Of a DNA stretch of 64,000 nt, positions 62,620-64,000 are shown one piece after another. Numbering within the stretch: the first letter of the stretch is position 1; every line of letters starts with the position of its first letter. The notes under the pieces were generated by a model. That model was given only the letters and a program-made list of their open reading frames with translations. It was not told the DNA's origin and did no database searches. The position numbers were made by a program, and so were the translations under genes. The stretch is from Selaginella moellendorffii (Eukaryota > Streptophyta > Lycopodiopsida > Selaginellales > Selaginellaceae): positions 365,794 to 429,793 of the forward strand of contig NW_003314308.1 of the NCBI RefSeq assembly GCF_000143415.4, written 5' to 3'.

Positions 62620-63573
62620 ATGGCGCCAGCGACGTCCCTGGAGAAGCCGGCCTACTACTGGGGCGACGAGATCTCCCCGGACGACTTCTACGCGCAGCAA
62701 GGCGTGCGCCACGCCGAGTCCCACTACACCACGCCGCACGGTACGCTCTTCACGCAGTCCTTCCTCCCGCTGGACGCCGCCGCCGCGCCGCGCGCTCTCA
62801 TCTTCCTCACCCACGGCTATGGCAGCGACAGCGGCTGGCTCTTCCAGTCCATCGCCATCACGCTCGCCCAGTGGGGATTCGCGGCCTACTGCGCGGACCT
62901 CCTGGGCCACGGCCGCTCCGACGGCCTCCACGGCTACGTGTGGGACGTGGACGCCTTCGCCGACGCAAACCTCCGCTACTTCCACTCCATCCGCGACAAG
63001 CCCGAGTTCTCGGGCCTCAAGAAGTTCCTGTTTGGCGAGTCCATGGGTGGCGGCCTCACGCTCCTCATGTGCTTGAAGGATCCAAAGGGCTGGGATGGAG
63101 TGATCGTGACGGCGCCGCTCATCGTCATCCCGGAGCTCATGCAGCCGTCGAAGCTCCACCTGTTTGGATACGGGCTGCTGCTCGGCCTGGCCGAGTCGTG
63201 GGCGGTGATGCCCGAGAACAACATCGTGCGCAAGGCGATCAAGGATCCGGCGCGGGGGAAGCTCATCGCGTCCAACCCGAGGAGGTACAAGGGGAAGCCG
63301 AGGGTGGGGACGATGAGGAACCTGGCGAGGATGTGCGAGTACTTGCAGAAGAATGTGGAGAAGATCGAGATGCCGCTGCTGACGCTCCATGGGACGTCGG
63401 ACGTGGTGGCGGAGACGGAGGGCAGCCGGATCTTGTATGACAAGGCCAAGTCGCAGGACAAGACGATCAAGATCTACGAGGATTACTATCACTCGCTGCT
63501 GCAAGGGGAGCCCGAGGAGGCGCGCGCGGTGGTGTACGGGGACATCAAGCAGTGGCTGGACGATCACTGCTAG
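62620..63573 (+). CDS. Caffeoylshikimate-esterase/MAG-lipase-like hydrolase, intronless
   Basis: 317 residues, alpha/beta hydrolase. Oxyanion HGYGSDSGW; ADLLGHGRSDG; nucleophile elbow GESMGGG; acid in HGTSDVV; catalytic His in YYHSLLQGEP. The cap region PSKLHLFGYGLLLGLAESWA and the stretch KAIKDP, ASNPRRYKGKPRVGTMR are those of the CSE clade. CSE removes shikimate from caffeoyl-shikimate in monolignol synthesis, but close relatives are monoacylglycerol lipases, so the substrate is not settled. No intron, GC-rich. There is no targeting signal, so it is cytosolic. Confidence 0.88.
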   Translation: MAPATSLEKPAYYWGDEISPDDFYAQQGVRHAESHYTTPHGTLFTQSFLPLDAAAAPRALIFLTHGYGSDSGWLFQSIAITLAQWGFAAYCADLLGHGRSDGLHGYVWDVDAFADANLRYFHSIRDKPEFSGLKKFLFGESMGGGLTLLMCLKDPKGWDGVIVTAPLIVIPELMQPSKLHLFGYGLLLGLAESWAVMPENNIVRKAIKDPARGKLIASNPRRYKGKPRVGTMRNLARMCEYLQKNVEKIEMPLLTLHGTSDVVAETEGSRILYDKAKSQDKTIKIYEDYYHSLLQGEPEEARAVVYGDIKQWLDDHC

Positions 63574-63881
63574 AAAACCTCCGAGGATGACGAAGCATCT
63601 GTAGAAGTATATTCCTTGCCTGGAGAATATTCTAAGCATATTCGATTTATTTAAAAAAAATTAAGATTTCCATTAGTTGCTCAATGCACATTCGCCGAGA
63701 AAAAGAGAGTGCCAGGACACTGGCACCTGAGGTGTGACTGGGTGTGTCCACTTCGCTCCATCAATGCGAAGCTATTGTGCTTATCATCATCGTTTAGCAG
63801 AGAATTGGACGAAAGAAAAGAGAAATTCACGAGCCAGCGATTCAAGAACAACACAGAGTGGAAAGTTTGATCCAGGCGACG

Positions 63882-64000
63882 ATGAGAAACATGGGTAAGT
63901 TCTCCCTCCCTGTAGCGAACCCAGTCCTCTAGGCCGATACCACGACCATGAATGGCAATGGATTCAGCAGCTCCAGCAGGAAGAAGCCCGCAATTGAGAT
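63882..64000 (+). CDS. Possible 5' end of a gene running off the right edge
   Basis: ATG AGA AAC ATG G lies directly before a strong donor (GGTAAGT, 63894-63900), followed by candidate acceptors before 64000. With the acceptor at GATTCAG the protein would continue AAPAGRSPQLR. Too little is present to name it. Confidence 0.25.

Noticed and set aside
62503-63639. A 378-codon minus-strand frame over the CSE-like gene
   Set aside because: Arg/His/Leu-rich antisense frame typical of GC-rich coding DNA; the + strand has a full catalytic triad.

Overview
The window is nuclear DNA of a land plant. It has many short introns (mostly about 50-60 bp), plant-type splice signals, PPR proteins, a GRAS factor, a DUF1218 protein, a caffeoylshikimate-esterase-like gene and a CYP98 relic. 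The very compact genes with tiny introns and the several intron-poor PPR genes fit a lycophyte such as Selaginella best; the species call is inference. All exon models were spliced by eye, joining reading frames at GT-AG or GC-AG borders and checking phase and family motifs.

Layout. 1-18.2 kb: a SET-domain gene cut by the left edge, a 21-exon cytosolic-type alanyl-tRNA synthetase, a frameshifted CYP98 relic, a PPR gene, an MTP5-like CDF transporter, then a degenerate tandem array of a three-gene unit (MTP5, an unrecognised gene called 'Y' here, MSI1) that ends in the intact Y and MSI1 genes. A small ORF distantly like papain sits inside the array. 18.5-36.2 kb: a second, larger tandem duplication. 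Block A (18.48 to about 27.8 kb) and block B (29.9 to about 36.2 kb) both descend from DUF1218 - thaumatin-like - AAR2 - RING-CH - RPS5. Block A keeps DUF1218 and the thaumatin-like gene; block B keeps AAR2, RING-CH and RPS5. The other copies are broken by small inversions, a hAT-type insertion, splice-site loss or, in 26.65-29.9 kb, C-to-T decay. 37-49 kb: an ALWAYS EARLY/LIN9 homologue, a PPR gene, the HSP70-HSP90 organising protein HOP, and a GRAS gene. 49.4-64 kb: a PPR gene, a fungal-type FAD oxidase with an inverted dead copy, a tRNA-Gly(CCC) between them, another PPR gene, ALG6, a GPI-type aspartic protease, a CSE-like hydrolase and an unresolved gene start at the right edge.

The genes do not form one pathway. 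Most are housekeeping: translation (AlaRS, RPS5, tRNA-Gly), splicing (AAR2), chromatin and cell-cycle control (MSI1, ALY, both linked to DREAM/Rb-type complexes in plants), protein folding (HOP) and N-glycosylation (ALG6). The most notable property of the window is structural. Two separate tandem arrays have each been pruned until exactly one intact-looking copy of every ancestral gene remains, with the survivors spread over different copies.
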